Counted from the first letter of the stretch, positions 17,606 through 27,632 are shown. The stretch: DNA of 64,000 nt from Leptospira_A soteropolitanensis (GCF_026151335.1 NZ_JAMQPP010000003.1); one strand, 5' to 3'. Notes: generated by a model not told the origin, from the sequence alone. A program made the numbers and translations.

Positions 17606-18700
17606 ATGAAAAAGAATATAAAAAATGATTTAGTCAAAAAAGAAGTTAGAGAAAAAGCCGGGGCAATGAGCTCTAATAGATTCGATTTCCAAAAAGACTG
17701 GGTTATATGCAAATTAATCGAGTTAAATCAAAAAGATATCGAATTTGCAATTATAATGGAACATCACGAAGATGTCGTTGCAATTAATCCCTTTACAGAT
17801 CCTCAAGAAATACATTTTTTCCAAATAAAAACCTCTAAAAAAAATTGGACGCTTAATAGTTTAATAAAAAAAGATAAAGAGTTTTCAATACTTGGTAAAA
17901 TTGCAAACACAAATAAGCATTTCCCCTATGGTAATAGCTTTTATTTCTGTTCAAATAAACCATTTGCATTCGGATTAAAAGATCCAAATCTCAAAAGTGA
18001 TGATTTCGAATGCATCCCAACCTACTTACTAGATGACAAAACTATAAAAAAACTAAAAGAAAAACTACCTAATGAAGGTCTATCCAATGAAACCGTTGAA
18101 AGCTTTATTTCAAAATTTTCACTAATTAGATTAAAAATGGAAATTAATACTCACGCAGAAGTTGCGAAGGCTATGCTAATAGATCACATTGATAAAAAAC
18201 ACGGCGAAGTATATTATCGACCTGGTGTCTTATATAATACTATTTTTGATGAAGTTAAAAGAAAGACCAATTATGAAAATTCAATAAGCAATTTCGATGA
18301 TCTTATTACAAATAAAGGAATAACTAGTGATCAATTTACTGCAATGATTCAAATGGCCATATCTGATTCGACTCCAAAAATCATAGAGATTCGAAATTTT
18401 CTGCAAAACAAGTTGAATTCAGAAAATGCACCTTTGTCATTAGTTGCCACGCTTCTCTCAAATCTCCAAACGATCTATATGGATAGGAAAAACCAACCAC
18501 AAACTATTCAACGCATTCATAACGAGTATTTTGATAAAGTGGAAACTCTAACAATTGAAGAAATTGACTTAGGTTTATGGGTTAACATAAAATCTATATC
18601 TGCAAATTCATTAATTTCAAATATCAAAAGCAAAGAGTATATTTTTACATTAATAGGATTATTAATCTATGAAAAAATCGAACGCACTTCAACTCATTGA
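17606..18700 (+). CDS. DUF4297 (Cap4-type) dsDNA nuclease-domain protein, Lamassu LmuA-like
   Basis: 364 aa. Residues 13-100 match the DUF4297 pattern: REKAGAMSSNRFDFQKDWVICKL split over two helices, then FAIIMEHHEDVVAINPF with the catalytic acid, and IHFFQIKTSKKNWTL supplying the Q-x-K of a PD-(D/E)XK nuclease. The remaining helical part is unassigned. DUF4297 nucleases are the effectors of CBASS (Cap4) and of Lamassu systems, where they pair with an SMC-like ATPase, as here. The next gene overlaps the stop by 4 bp. The predicted role is degrading DNA when phage or plasmid DNA is sensed. Confidence 0.8.
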   Translation: MKKNIKNDLVKKEVREKAGAMSSNRFDFQKDWVICKLIELNQKDIEFAIIMEHHEDVVAINPFTDPQEIHFFQIKTSKKNWTLNSLIKKDKEFSILGKIANTNKHFPYGNSFYFCSNKPFAFGLKDPNLKSDDFECIPTYLLDDKTIKKLKEKLPNEGLSNETVESFISKFSLIRLKMEINTHAEVAKAMLIDHIDKKHGEVYYRPGVLYNTIFDEVKRKTNYENSISNFDDLITNKGITSDQFTAMIQMAISDSTPKIIEIRNFLQNKLNSENAPLSLVATLLSNLQTIYMDRKNQPQTIQRIHNEYFDKVETLTIEEIDLGLWVNIKSISANSLISNIKSKEYIFTLIGLLIYEKIERTSTH

Positions 18701-20418
18701 AAATTTACGGAAAAAAGAATATGAGAAACTTAAAATTCAACGAAATTCTAATTCTAACTCTAAAAGAGAAGAAAGCATTCCAATTCAAAGTAGGAAAAAA
18801 ACTGACAGTAGTTCACGGAGGAAATGAATCAGGAAAATCCACTTTACTTAAATCAATTTATTGGGCTTTTGGTGCAGATCCAATAAAGATGCATAAAAAT
18901 TGGGTGACTCTTGATCCAATAGTCTGTGTAAAATTTAATGTTGATTTAAAGGAATATTCAATTTTGAGGTATAAAAATAAATTTTCAATTTTTTCAAAAG
19001 AATCTGGGCTTATTGGAAGTTATTCTTCTGTAGGAAAAGAGCTTACCCCCGTACTATCTAAAATCCTTGGGTATAGATTAATTTTAACAGACAGAAAAAA
19101 CAAAGCAGTCATACCTCCTCCTGCCTTTATTTTCCTACCTTTTTACTTCGATCAGGACAAAAGTTGGGTGGATGCATGGAGTAGCTTTTCAAGTCTCGAA
19201 CAATTTACAAATTGGAAAAGTCCTCTAATTGACTATCATTCTGGCATTAAATCTGACGAGTATTACACTTATAAAAGCAAACGGGATTATTTAAAATCTA
19301 GGGTTAAGGAAACTGAATCACAAATATTACAATACGAGCGCATAGGAAAAACAATAAGAAAAAGAAATAAGAACATTATACCAGAACTTAATGAAGAAAA
19401 ATATAAAATTCAAATCCAAAAGCTAATGAAAAGTTTAATGGATTTAAGAATTAAACAAGATGCTGTCCGATTAGAATATCAAAAACTTATCGAACATTTA
19501 CATTCATTGACTCAACAAGAGTCAATACTAAAAAGTAAAATTCAAAGTATAAATAAAAACTATAAGCACTCTTTAACTTTACCTGAAATTATATTTTGCC
19601 CTACTTGCGGAGCAGATTATAAAAACGACTTTGAGACAAGATTTACACTTGCAAACTCTGAAGAAGAATGTATCGAATTCCTCACTGACGTTCAAAATGA
19701 AAAAGTATCTTATGAGGAAAAAATAATTAATTTTAAAAATCGACTCAATAATATTGAGCGAGAAGTTTCATTCTTAAATACAGAACTGGAAAGTAACAAC
19801 GAAAAACTTAGCTTAAAAAAATATCTAGAAATTGAAGGCAAGAATGAAGCTCAAAATACTCTTAATAATTTCAGAGAAAGACTGATAAAAATATTAGGGA
19901 ATAGAAATCATAAAATTCATAAAATTGATGAGCATTTAAAGGAATTTAGTAATGAAGAAAAGAAAAATATAGTAATTGCCACTTTTGAAAAATCTATGCG
20001 TGACAATGTTAAATCATTAAATGCTTCTGGTGTTTCCGAAGAAACATTCAAAAATATAGCTGGGAATATCCGTGAATTAGGAAGCCTCGGTCCTCGAGCA
20101 TTGTTAGCTTACTACTTCGCATATTTAGAAACTATTATAAAAAATGGATCAGGTTTATTTTGCCCAATAATTATTGATTCTCCTAATCAGCAAGCGCAGG
20201 ATAAATTAAACCACAAGGCAATTCTAACTTTTATACAAGAAAATCAACTTAAAGATAGTCAAATTATTCTTGGAGTTGAAGAACTACATTCCTTACAGCA
20301 CAATAAAGACATTATACACTTAGAAGGGAAAAAAAACTTACTCAAAGAAAATCAATACAAGAAAGTAAAAAAAATGTTGGATCCTTATCTAGCATCTATT
20401 TTTCAATCAGATAATTAA
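18697..20418 (+). CDS. SMC/Rad50-like ATPase with zinc hook, Lamassu LmuB-like
   Basis: 573 aa. Walker A is GGNESGKST (~33-41). Coiled-coil stretches flank a hook CPTCGADY near residue 302. The C-terminal lobe has a signature-like GNIRELGSLGPRALLAYYFA and Walker B FCPIIIDSPNQQ. This is the head-coil-hook-coil-head plan of Rad50/SMC proteins, in a short form. In Lamassu, LmuB proteins sense DNA ends or structures and license the nuclease. The start is uncertain. A TTG at 18697 gives TTGA overlap with the previous stop, while an ATG at 18721 is an alternative. No LmuC-like third gene is seen before the next attC-like element. Confidence 0.8.
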   Translation: MKIYGKKNMRNLKFNEILILTLKEKKAFQFKVGKKLTVVHGGNESGKSTLLKSIYWAFGADPIKMHKNWVTLDPIVCVKFNVDLKEYSILRYKNKFSIFSKESGLIGSYSSVGKELTPVLSKILGYRLILTDRKNKAVIPPPAFIFLPFYFDQDKSWVDAWSSFSSLEQFTNWKSPLIDYHSGIKSDEYYTYKSKRDYLKSRVKETESQILQYERIGKTIRKRNKNIIPELNEEKYKIQIQKLMKSLMDLRIKQDAVRLEYQKLIEHLHSLTQQESILKSKIQSINKNYKHSLTLPEIIFCPTCGADYKNDFETRFTLANSEEECIEFLTDVQNEKVSYEEKIINFKNRLNNIEREVSFLNTELESNNEKLSLKKYLEIEGKNEAQNTLNNFRERLIKILGNRNHKIHKIDEHLKEFSNEEKKNIVIATFEKSMRDNVKSLNASGVSEETFKNIAGNIRELGSLGPRALLAYYFAYLETIIKNGSGLFCPIIIDSPNQQAQDKLNHKAILTFIQENQLKDSQIILGVEELHSLQHNKDIIHLEGKKNLLKENQYKKVKKMLDPYLASIFQSDN

Positions 20419-20477
20419 TCTAACCAATAAAACACATCTGATCAACCCTAAAAACCAAATATGTTCTCGCGGCACAG

Positions 20478-20650
20478 CAGATAACAGCGACAAATCTCTG
20501 AGATTCGGCGCCTACGGCCTCACTAGTTCTGCGATACATAGGCATCTGGCACTCCCGCTGCTTACGCAAATGTCGTTCCATTCCCTAAGGTCCCGTTCGG
20601 GATTCTGGGCCAGGGAACTTCGTTAAGTGCAATTGCACCGTCCTTATCGC
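20478..20650 (+). repeat. attC-like recombination element 4 (degenerate)
   Basis: The left end GATAACAGCGAC and the right end TTATCGC match the boundaries of elements 1-3. The CTGGCACTCCCGCTG...CGTTCCATTCCC and GTCCCGTTCGGGAT parts are conserved, but the outer arms pair poorly. The 220 bp after it, up to 20870, hold no gene. Confidence 0.55.
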
Positions 20651-20870
20651 AAGTATAATTTTTAATTAATGGCGATCTCCATGTCGGCTTAAGTTAAAGA
20701 GCATGGGGGTGAAACTATTAAAGAAAATTATCTTATTTACGGGCATCTCAAAATTTAAAATAAGGTGGGCTTACAAAGTTTGCTAACAATTGCTTATGAA
20801 ATAATATTTTTAAATATGACATTTCACTATACAAAGACCTCTATAAGACTTAGCAAAAGGGAAAGCAATA

Positions 20871-23309
20871 ATGTCTAGACTTACCGATCTCATTAGAAAA
20901 GCAAAGGCCGAAGACCAGCAGCTGGGTGCTGATTTGGAGCGAGAATTCCGTGCCCTTTCGTCTCGCCTGTCATTCGGGCTGAATTTTGAACGTCATAAGC
21001 CTGAAGCCGTTGAATTGCCTAACCGTCCCATCCGCAAGGGAGACAAGGTGCGCGTGCTACCACCCCGAGGCACGACTACTAAGGGCGATCAAAGGCTCTG
21101 GCAGGTTAAAGCGATTCGTAAGGGAAATAACGAGGCCGATCTTGTCTTGCCTGGCACCGAAGAGGCCGAAACCCAAACCGTTGCCTTGGATGATCTAATT
21201 GTCGTCGCAGATTTCGGCGACACGATTTATCCGGGGCTTACATCCACTGGTAAAGTCTCACGCGGTAAAGAAAAGCCATACCACACGGTAATCAATGGTG
21301 AGAACTACCACGTTCTCAAAGCTCTTACATGGACGCACCGGGGTAAGGTGGATGCCATTTACATCGACCCACCTTATAACACGGGTGCGAAAGACTGGAA
21401 ATACAATAACGATTACGTCGAGGGCGAAGACTTGTATCGTCATAGCAAATGGCTCGCAATGATGGAGAGACGTTTACTTGTAGCCAAAGAGTTACTTAAT
21501 CCTGCGGACTCGGTGCTAATAGTAACAATCGATGAGAAAGAATACCTGCGGTTGGGTTTGTTACTGGAGCAATTGTTTCCTGAAGCAAGAATTCAGATGG
21601 TTTCTATCACGACTAATCCGAAGGGAGCATCTCGGCCTGATATGTTCGCCAGGGTTGATGAATTTGCCTATTTTGTGCTGTTTGGCGACTCTAGCATCTC
21701 TGAGATAGCTGTAAGTAACTCTAAAGGGCAACCTGTTCGATGGGCATACTTGCGCCGTTCAGATGATGATTCAGTGCGCGGGACTCGCCCACGGCAGTTT
21801 TATCCCATTTTTGTGGATCCGGCCACATCGAGGATAACTGGTGTTGGCGAACCTTTAGCTCATGATGTAGCACGTGATAGCATTTTGCCACCGCCAGGTG
21901 TTGTTGCAGTTTTTCCTGTCCGTGATGATGGAGTCGAGATGGAATGGGGTCTTACAGGTCCTAGTCTTATGAAAGCGGTAAATGGCGGTTTCGCTCGTGC
22001 TACTCTCATAAATGCTCTGCAGCCTTACGCGATCTCATATTTGACAATACCTGCAATAAAAAAAGTCGAATCAGGTGAGTACGTCATTGCTGGTGTTCGA
22101 GATGATGGCACAAATATAGTCATCGCACCAGGCGGGAAAACGACCCGTCCCACTACAGTATGGGCGGAGAGTCGTCATAGTGCTCCTGACCACGGAAAGA
22201 AAATCTTAGGTGCATTATTAACTACAAGATCCTTCCCATTTCCCAAGTCGTTATATGTGGTGGAAGATTCATTGCGGTTATTCGTCGCTAACAAAAAAAA
22301 CGCCATCATTCTCGACTTCTTCGCTGGCTCAGGCACAACTGCGCATGCTCTAATGCTTCTCAACAAACAGGATGGCGGCAATCGCCAGTGTATTTGTGTG
22401 ACAAACAACGAGGTAGCCGCCGAGGAGCAAAAAGCATTAATAGAGCAGAATTTGCGACCCGGTGACCCCGACTGGGAAAGGTATGGCATCTGCGATTACA
22501 TCACCAAACCCCGTGTAGAGGCAGCAATTACTGGAAATACCCCCGAAGGTGCACCCATTGATGGCACTTATCAGTCTGGCAATACCATAGACATAGAAAA
22601 ATCTAGGAATTTCAAACACATTGGATTCGCAGATTCAACTATGTTTAATACTGCCATCAAAAAGAAGCAACTCGTAGCTTTGGTGGATGGTCTTCCACAA
22701 AGTCTTGTTACAGGGGATTGTCCGTTTATTGTTAGTGAAGATCATACTTCCAGTGTCTTGTTTGATACGGAGCACGAGAGCGAATGGTTAGAAGCACTAG
22801 ATGGAATGGAGCATATTACTGATTTCTACATAGTTGCGGCTACAACCAAAACCTTTAATGATCTCAAAACTAAGGTTACAGAACTGCTTGGGTCAATCAT
22901 TTTGAAAGAGTCAGAAAAAACTCCTATGTCCGACGGCTTTGAAGAGAATGCAGAGTTTTTCACACTAACCTACGAGACCCCGCTTGCGGTAAGCTACCAG
23001 ACCGCTTTCGCCCGCATCGCGCCTCTGCTCTGGCTGCGTGCTGGTAGTAGCGGAAACTGTATCGACAAGCTTCCATCAGAAGGATGGGAAGTTGCTGAGA
23101 CCTATGGACTTTTGATAGAGCTGGATCGGGCGACGGATTTTCTAAACGCCGTTCGGAAAGCCGAGAAGCTGCGTGTCGCCTACATCGTCACAGACGACGA
23201 GCTCCGCTTCCAATCACTAGCTCGCCGCTTGCCCGAAGGGGTAGAGGCAATCCGACTCTACGAGTCTTACCTGACAAATTTTGCATTCGCAAACGGAGAC
23301 GACGCATGA
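20871..23309 (+). CDS. Type III restriction-modification DNA methyltransferase (Mod), beta class
   Basis: 812 aa. Motif IV IDPPYNTGAKDW (~165) precedes the SAM-binding motif I LDFFAGSGTTAHA (~481), the order of beta-class N6A/N4C methyltransferases. It would methylate the recognition site in partnership with the next gene. The N-terminal ~125 residues (LTDLIRKAKAEDQQLGADL, then RKGDKVRVLPPRG) are an accessory domain; the long centre is probably target recognition. GC content is visibly much higher than the surrounding ~33% GC DNA, a sign of transfer from another phylum. AAAGGGAAAG precedes the ATG. The stop overlaps the helicase start by 4 bp. Confidence 0.9.
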   Translation: MSRLTDLIRKAKAEDQQLGADLEREFRALSSRLSFGLNFERHKPEAVELPNRPIRKGDKVRVLPPRGTTTKGDQRLWQVKAIRKGNNEADLVLPGTEEAETQTVALDDLIVVADFGDTIYPGLTSTGKVSRGKEKPYHTVINGENYHVLKALTWTHRGKVDAIYIDPPYNTGAKDWKYNNDYVEGEDLYRHSKWLAMMERRLLVAKELLNPADSVLIVTIDEKEYLRLGLLLEQLFPEARIQMVSITTNPKGASRPDMFARVDEFAYFVLFGDSSISEIAVSNSKGQPVRWAYLRRSDDDSVRGTRPRQFYPIFVDPATSRITGVGEPLAHDVARDSILPPPGVVAVFPVRDDGVEMEWGLTGPSLMKAVNGGFARATLINALQPYAISYLTIPAIKKVESGEYVIAGVRDDGTNIVIAPGGKTTRPTTVWAESRHSAPDHGKKILGALLTTRSFPFPKSLYVVEDSLRLFVANKKNAIILDFFAGSGTTAHALMLLNKQDGGNRQCICVTNNEVAAEEQKALIEQNLRPGDPDWERYGICDYITKPRVEAAITGNTPEGAPIDGTYQSGNTIDIEKSRNFKHIGFADSTMFNTAIKKKQLVALVDGLPQSLVTGDCPFIVSEDHTSSVLFDTEHESEWLEALDGMEHITDFYIVAATTKTFNDLKTKVTELLGSIILKESEKTPMSDGFEENAEFFTLTYETPLAVSYQTAFARIAPLLWLRAGSSGNCIDKLPSEGWEVAETYGLLIELDRATDFLNAVRKAEKLRVAYIVTDDELRFQSLARRLPEGVEAIRLYESYLTNFAFANGDDA

Positions 23310-25873
23310 AATTCACCCTAAAAGACTACCAGAATGAGGCCGTCATCGACGTGCTGAATAATTTGAGGAAAGCACGCAAACGCTGGCGCGAAGATGCCGA
23401 ACGTCACGCCTTCTCGCTTACAGCTGCTACGGGAGCGGGTAAGACAGTGATGGCCGCTGCGGTTTTTGAGGCATTATTTCATGGGGATGATGGTTTCAAC
23501 TTCGACCGCGATCCAGGAGCCGTGGTCATCTGGTTCAGTGATGATCCATCCCTCAATGAGCAAACTCGTTTTCGTCTGATGGAAGCCTCTGACCGAATAA
23601 GGCATACAGACCTGGTGGTCGTAGAAAACTCCTTCAACCGTGCGAAATTCGATCCAGGAAAAATCTATTTCCTGAATACTCAGAAACTCGGGAGGAATAG
23701 CCTTTTAGTTCGTGGCTTCGATGGGGACGAAGAAGAAGGGATATTTCCCACAATGCGACCCGATTTACGGAGTCACACGATATGGGAAACGATTCGGAAC
23801 ACTATTGAAGACCCCGCACTTTCCTTGTATCTTGTTTTGGACGAGGCGCATCGGGGGATGGGAGCACAAAACGGAGAAAGAGGCACTATTGTTCAACGGC
23901 TCATCAATGGAAAGGGTGGAGTTCCAGGAATTCCTATCGTTTGGGGAATTTCCGCTACGATCGAACGTTTTAATAATGCAATGGCAGTCTCCACAGGTCG
24001 TATTACCTTGCCCCCAGTAACAGTTGATGCAACCCGCGTGCAGGAGTCAGGTTTGCTCAAAGATACCATCGTTCTCGATATTCCCGATGAGGTGGTGGGT
24101 GATTTTGATACGGTTTTGATGCGTCGGGCTACAGATAAGCTCAAAGAAGCTTCCGACGAATGGGAAAAATATGCAAAGCAACAGGAAAGCGATGAGTTCG
24201 TGACACCCCTGATGGTGCTTCAAGTACCAAATACACCAAACTCTCGGGATGTTGCTCAGGCCTTGGATGTTATTTTCCAACGGTGGTCTGAAGTTACCGA
24301 AAACAATGTAGCACATGTTTTCGGTGATCACACCACGCAAACTTTCGGAAATTATTCGGTGCCTTACATTCCGCCACAGCGGGTGCAAGACGACACGTGG
24401 GTACGTGTCTTGATAGCTAAGGATGCAATTAGCACTGGGTGGGATTGCCCTCGAGCTGAAGTAATGATCTCTTTTCGGTCCGCAACTGATCAAACCTACA
24501 TAGCCCAATTATTAGGGCGTATGGTACGTACCCCGTTGGCCAGGCGCATCCCAGGGAATGACCGCCTCAACTCCGTTGATTGTTTGTTACCGAAATTCAA
24601 CAAGCAAACCGTTGAGGCAGTTGTTAGGGCTTTGCGTGAGGGTGGAGCCGAAAACCCACCGACTGGACGCATTCTCATCAATCCAAAGGAAATGAAACCT
24701 AATCCCGCTGTGCCGGAAGAGGTTTGGGAGAAGTTTGTTTCCCTGCCATCGCAGACTCGACCACAACGCGGTGCAAAGCCCGCAATACGTCTTACGTCCT
24801 TTGCCCATGAATTGGCATCTGATGGTATACTACCAGGTGCCGGTGGCATAGCCCATGAGGCCATGCACAAGCTTTTGGATAAGTTCATTGCTGATCATGC
24901 CACAGTCTTCGCAGAGAAGAGGAAGTCTGTCATGACAGTTGAAGGTCGCACGATAATTGCGGACATGCGTAGTGGCGGGATCAGTGACGGAACATTCACT
25001 GCTGAAGCGGATGATGTGGTGATTGGTGATGCATATCGCCGCACTTCGAGGATTATCAGTCCGGACATCGCCCGGACTTACACACTGGAGCGTGCAAAAC
25101 GTCATCCAGAGGCGGAAGACGACATGGAGCAGGCATTGATTGAAGCACGTGAAGACGTGGCGACTCTTCACTTGATGGAGAACCTTCAGATTCTTTTTGA
25201 TAAGGAGGCCAAGAAACTGACTGAGAAGTGGTTTCGCGATTTTGGTAGTCATATCAAGAAACTGTCGCACGACCGACAGGATGCTTATCGCCAAATCGTT
25301 GCATTGAGCACAGATCCACAGGACGTGGATCTAGCGCGGCCTGTGTCACGCTTCGAACCTACTAAGGTCCGTGAGACAAACGGTGCTGAAACAGATATTC
25401 CCACCTTCACACAACATTTGCTTTGCGACGATCAAGGATTATATCCTGCCGAGCTGGGGACGTGGGAGAAAGCTGTATTGAAGGCCGAGCAGCAAAGGGA
25501 CGGCTTCAAATTCTGGTATCGAAATCCTGACCGTCCTAGTCAGGACTCTTTGGGCGTAGCTTACACGATTAACGACGACATAAAGATTGTTCGCCCGGAT
25601 TTCATTTTCATTGCCAAGGCAGGGGAAAAGATCGTTGTTGACATCATTGATCCGCATGGTTTTCACTTGGCCGACGCACTACCGAAATTGCAGGGCTTTG
25701 CACAGTTCGCCGAGAACCATACTGGATTATTTCGGCGAATTGAAGCCGTTGCTGAAACGGGCGGCAGGTTGCGTTTTCTGGATTTGACCAGTGCAGATGT
25801 TCGTGATGCAATTAAGGTTGCTACAAGTGCTGAAGCACTTTACAATAGCTCGGTTGCCGGTGATTATAACTGA
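23306..25873 (+). CDS. Type III restriction enzyme Res subunit (DEAD/DEAH helicase-nuclease)
   Basis: 855 aa. The superfamily 2 helicase has Walker A TAATGAGKTVMAAA (~40), DEAH box LVLDEAHRGMG (~177), motif III GISATIERF and motif VI-like IAQLLGRMVRTPLAR (~395). The C-terminus has PDFIFIAKAGEKIVVDIIDP, in the place of the PD-(D/E)XK nuclease of Res proteins. The last residues (LADALPKLQGFAQFAE) are typical of this subfamily. With the overlapping Mod gene it should cut unmodified foreign DNA after translocation. It shares the high GC of Mod. Both genes look intact. Confidence 0.88.
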   Translation: MKFTLKDYQNEAVIDVLNNLRKARKRWREDAERHAFSLTAATGAGKTVMAAAVFEALFHGDDGFNFDRDPGAVVIWFSDDPSLNEQTRFRLMEASDRIRHTDLVVVENSFNRAKFDPGKIYFLNTQKLGRNSLLVRGFDGDEEEGIFPTMRPDLRSHTIWETIRNTIEDPALSLYLVLDEAHRGMGAQNGERGTIVQRLINGKGGVPGIPIVWGISATIERFNNAMAVSTGRITLPPVTVDATRVQESGLLKDTIVLDIPDEVVGDFDTVLMRRATDKLKEASDEWEKYAKQQESDEFVTPLMVLQVPNTPNSRDVAQALDVIFQRWSEVTENNVAHVFGDHTTQTFGNYSVPYIPPQRVQDDTWVRVLIAKDAISTGWDCPRAEVMISFRSATDQTYIAQLLGRMVRTPLARRIPGNDRLNSVDCLLPKFNKQTVEAVVRALREGGAENPPTGRILINPKEMKPNPAVPEEVWEKFVSLPSQTRPQRGAKPAIRLTSFAHELASDGILPGAGGIAHEAMHKLLDKFIADHATVFAEKRKSVMTVEGRTIIADMRSGGISDGTFTAEADDVVIGDAYRRTSRIISPDIARTYTLERAKRHPEAEDDMEQALIEAREDVATLHLMENLQILFDKEAKKLTEKWFRDFGSHIKKLSHDRQDAYRQIVALSTDPQDVDLARPVSRFEPTKVRETNGAETDIPTFTQHLLCDDQGLYPAELGTWEKAVLKAEQQRDGFKFWYRNPDRPSQDSLGVAYTINDDIKIVRPDFIFIAKAGEKIVVDIIDPHGFHLADALPKLQGFAQFAENHTGLFRRIEAVAETGGRLRFLDLTSADVRDAIKVATSAEALYNSSVAGDYN

Positions 25874-25934
25874 GAATATAATTTTACATATTTCAAGTTC
25901 GACCTCCATGTCTCGCTTTTTGAATGTGGCGGGG

Positions 25935-26070
25935 AAACAGCGCTCAACTAAAATTTTCCGCGTCGCTTCTGGCACTACCTATGCTTACGCAATTGTCGTG
26001 GCCAATTCCTAAGTCCCATCCTGGGACTTAGGTCCAGCCTACGTCGGTTATCTAGTTAATTATAGCAATA
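25935..26070 (+). repeat. attC-like element 5 (remnant)
   Basis: It keeps CTTCTGGCACTACC...CAATTGTCGTGGCCA, a TAAGTCCCATCCTGGGACTTA hairpin core and CAGCCTACGTCGGTTATC, as in element 3. The left arm is largely lost. It marks the right end of the array. Confidence 0.5.
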
Positions 26071-26102
26071 CATTCATTGTATGCTTCAGGACATTGGTGA
26101 CA

Positions 26103-26146
26103 CACTTACAAGTTATTCACCCCTGTTGATCACCTTTACAATTGGT
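26103..26146 (+). repeat. Possible stranded IS481-type left end
   Basis: CACTTACAAGTTATTCAC followed by CACCTTTACAATTG resembles the left inverted repeat of element A (8951-8992) in order and spacing. No transposase follows. Confidence 0.35.
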
Positions 26147-26227
26147 GTTTAGGTATGAAAATACTTTATATTCCCCCTCTCTCCTACTCTTTATCAAAAA
26201 TTCCATTCCACTACAAAAGGCTACCAC

Positions 26228-27352
26228 ATGAAAAAAATCTTAATCCTCCTTCTTCTTCTCTTCATAATCTCAAATTGTTCAAAAAACGAACCTGCCTTAG
26301 TTAGTGTTATGACTCACTTAACATTAAGAGAGCAGCCAAACAAATTAAGTCGGCCGATTAAAAAGCTCTATAATAATCAGAGAGTAACCATCCTTGAGGA
26401 AACTGAAAATTTTGAGTATATTGATAATGTTTTTGGTCAGTATGTAAAGATTAAAGATAGCGATGGGGACAAAGGCTACGTATTCGATGCTTACTTAGTA
26501 AAAGAAGAATTTGCAAACAAATTCAAAAACAAGCGAATTTGTTTGGTGTTATCAACGGGTGGTTTAGCAGGTGTATCTCACATTGGTGCCCTTAGAGCTA
26601 TTAATTATTTAAATATTACTCCTAACTGTGTATATGGAAATAGTACAGGTGCATTAATTGGTTCTTTATATGCTAGATATCCAAATCAAGATTATCAAAT
26701 ACTCTATTCAAATTTAATGAGTAGTTATTTTCAGTTTATAAAAAACAAAAAAACGGAAAGAGCAGAGGAAGATGGAATCATAGGTGGTCTCGCATTAGCA
26801 TTCCTTAATCCATTTTTAGGAATAGCAGGTGGAATGCTAATAGCGGAGAGTTCTGCAGCCAATGTGAATGAAAAAGATATTTCTAATTTTCAATATTTCC
26901 TAAATGAATATTACAATGGTGCTCGTATTCAGAATTTAGAAATCGATTTTGCGACTTCACATTTTAAAAAGAAAGGGCAAGGAGTCGAACTCCAAATTGA
27001 CAAATCAGGAAATCTTGCAAATGCTGTAATCAATAGCATCAGTAATCCATATATATTTAAGTTAAAATCCAATGAAATTATTGATCCCGGAATTGACAGA
27101 ACTGCAGCGACTCCGATTCTTGATGCATGTTCTGTCTTTAACCCTGATATTATCATAGCCATAAATGTAACTGGAAATGATGCGCTTTATGATCCAACAA
27201 TTAAGTGTAAAGTAGTAGAAGTCAAATTATCATATAGAATCGAAAATGAAAATTATGTGTTACTGGGAATGGGAGATGAGTATGATTCAATTATAAAAAA
27301 ATCTTTCAGCGATTCTTTGCATATCATAAAGAAAGAATCAAATAAGTTATGA
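26228..27352 (+). CDS. Lipoprotein with bacterial SH3 domain and patatin-like phospholipase domain
   Basis: 374 aa. The signal peptide ends at lipobox IISNC (Cys ~17). Residues ~26-92 form a bacterial SH3 domain (HLTLREQPN...KGYVFDAYLV). From ~103 the patatin fold is visible: oxyanion motif LSTGGLAGVSHIGAL, nucleophile elbow GNSTG (Ser ~140) and the second catalytic residue in EIIDPGIDR (~283). Both dyad residues are present, so it should be an active lipid hydrolase anchored at the membrane surface. SH3b may bind peptidoglycan. It lies just outside the cassette array and is in the same direction. Confidence 0.88.
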   Translation: MKKILILLLLLFIISNCSKNEPALVSVMTHLTLREQPNKLSRPIKKLYNNQRVTILEETENFEYIDNVFGQYVKIKDSDGDKGYVFDAYLVKEEFANKFKNKRICLVLSTGGLAGVSHIGALRAINYLNITPNCVYGNSTGALIGSLYARYPNQDYQILYSNLMSSYFQFIKNKKTERAEEDGIIGGLALAFLNPFLGIAGGMLIAESSAANVNEKDISNFQYFLNEYYNGARIQNLEIDFATSHFKKKGQGVELQIDKSGNLANAVINSISNPYIFKLKSNEIIDPGIDRTAATPILDACSVFNPDIIIAINVTGNDALYDPTIKCKVVEVKLSYRIENENYVLLGMGDEYDSIIKKSFSDSLHIIKKESNKL

Positions 27353-27632
27353 CGAAATAAAATTAATAAAGGAGATTCATCCTACCCATTTTGACTTACC
27401 TCCCTAACGACTTTGATTTATGAAAAGGTATTCCACTTTTTTTAACTTTAGAATCTCGACTGCAAATCAAAGCAGTATCGATCGATAAAAATATCCATAA
27501 ACTCGAAACTGAAGTTCAGATTTAACTTCAATCAGAGATAATGAAAATGAGCATTTGTAGTTCATGGAGCGGAGCTATACCTATTTAGATTATTTGAAGC
27601 AGGAAATATGATAAAAGAATCAAAAATTAGTA

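Noticed and set aside
13943..26070. Repeats considered as CRISPR or REP elements
   Set aside because: They are ~160 bp, imperfect, and separated by genes rather than short spacers.
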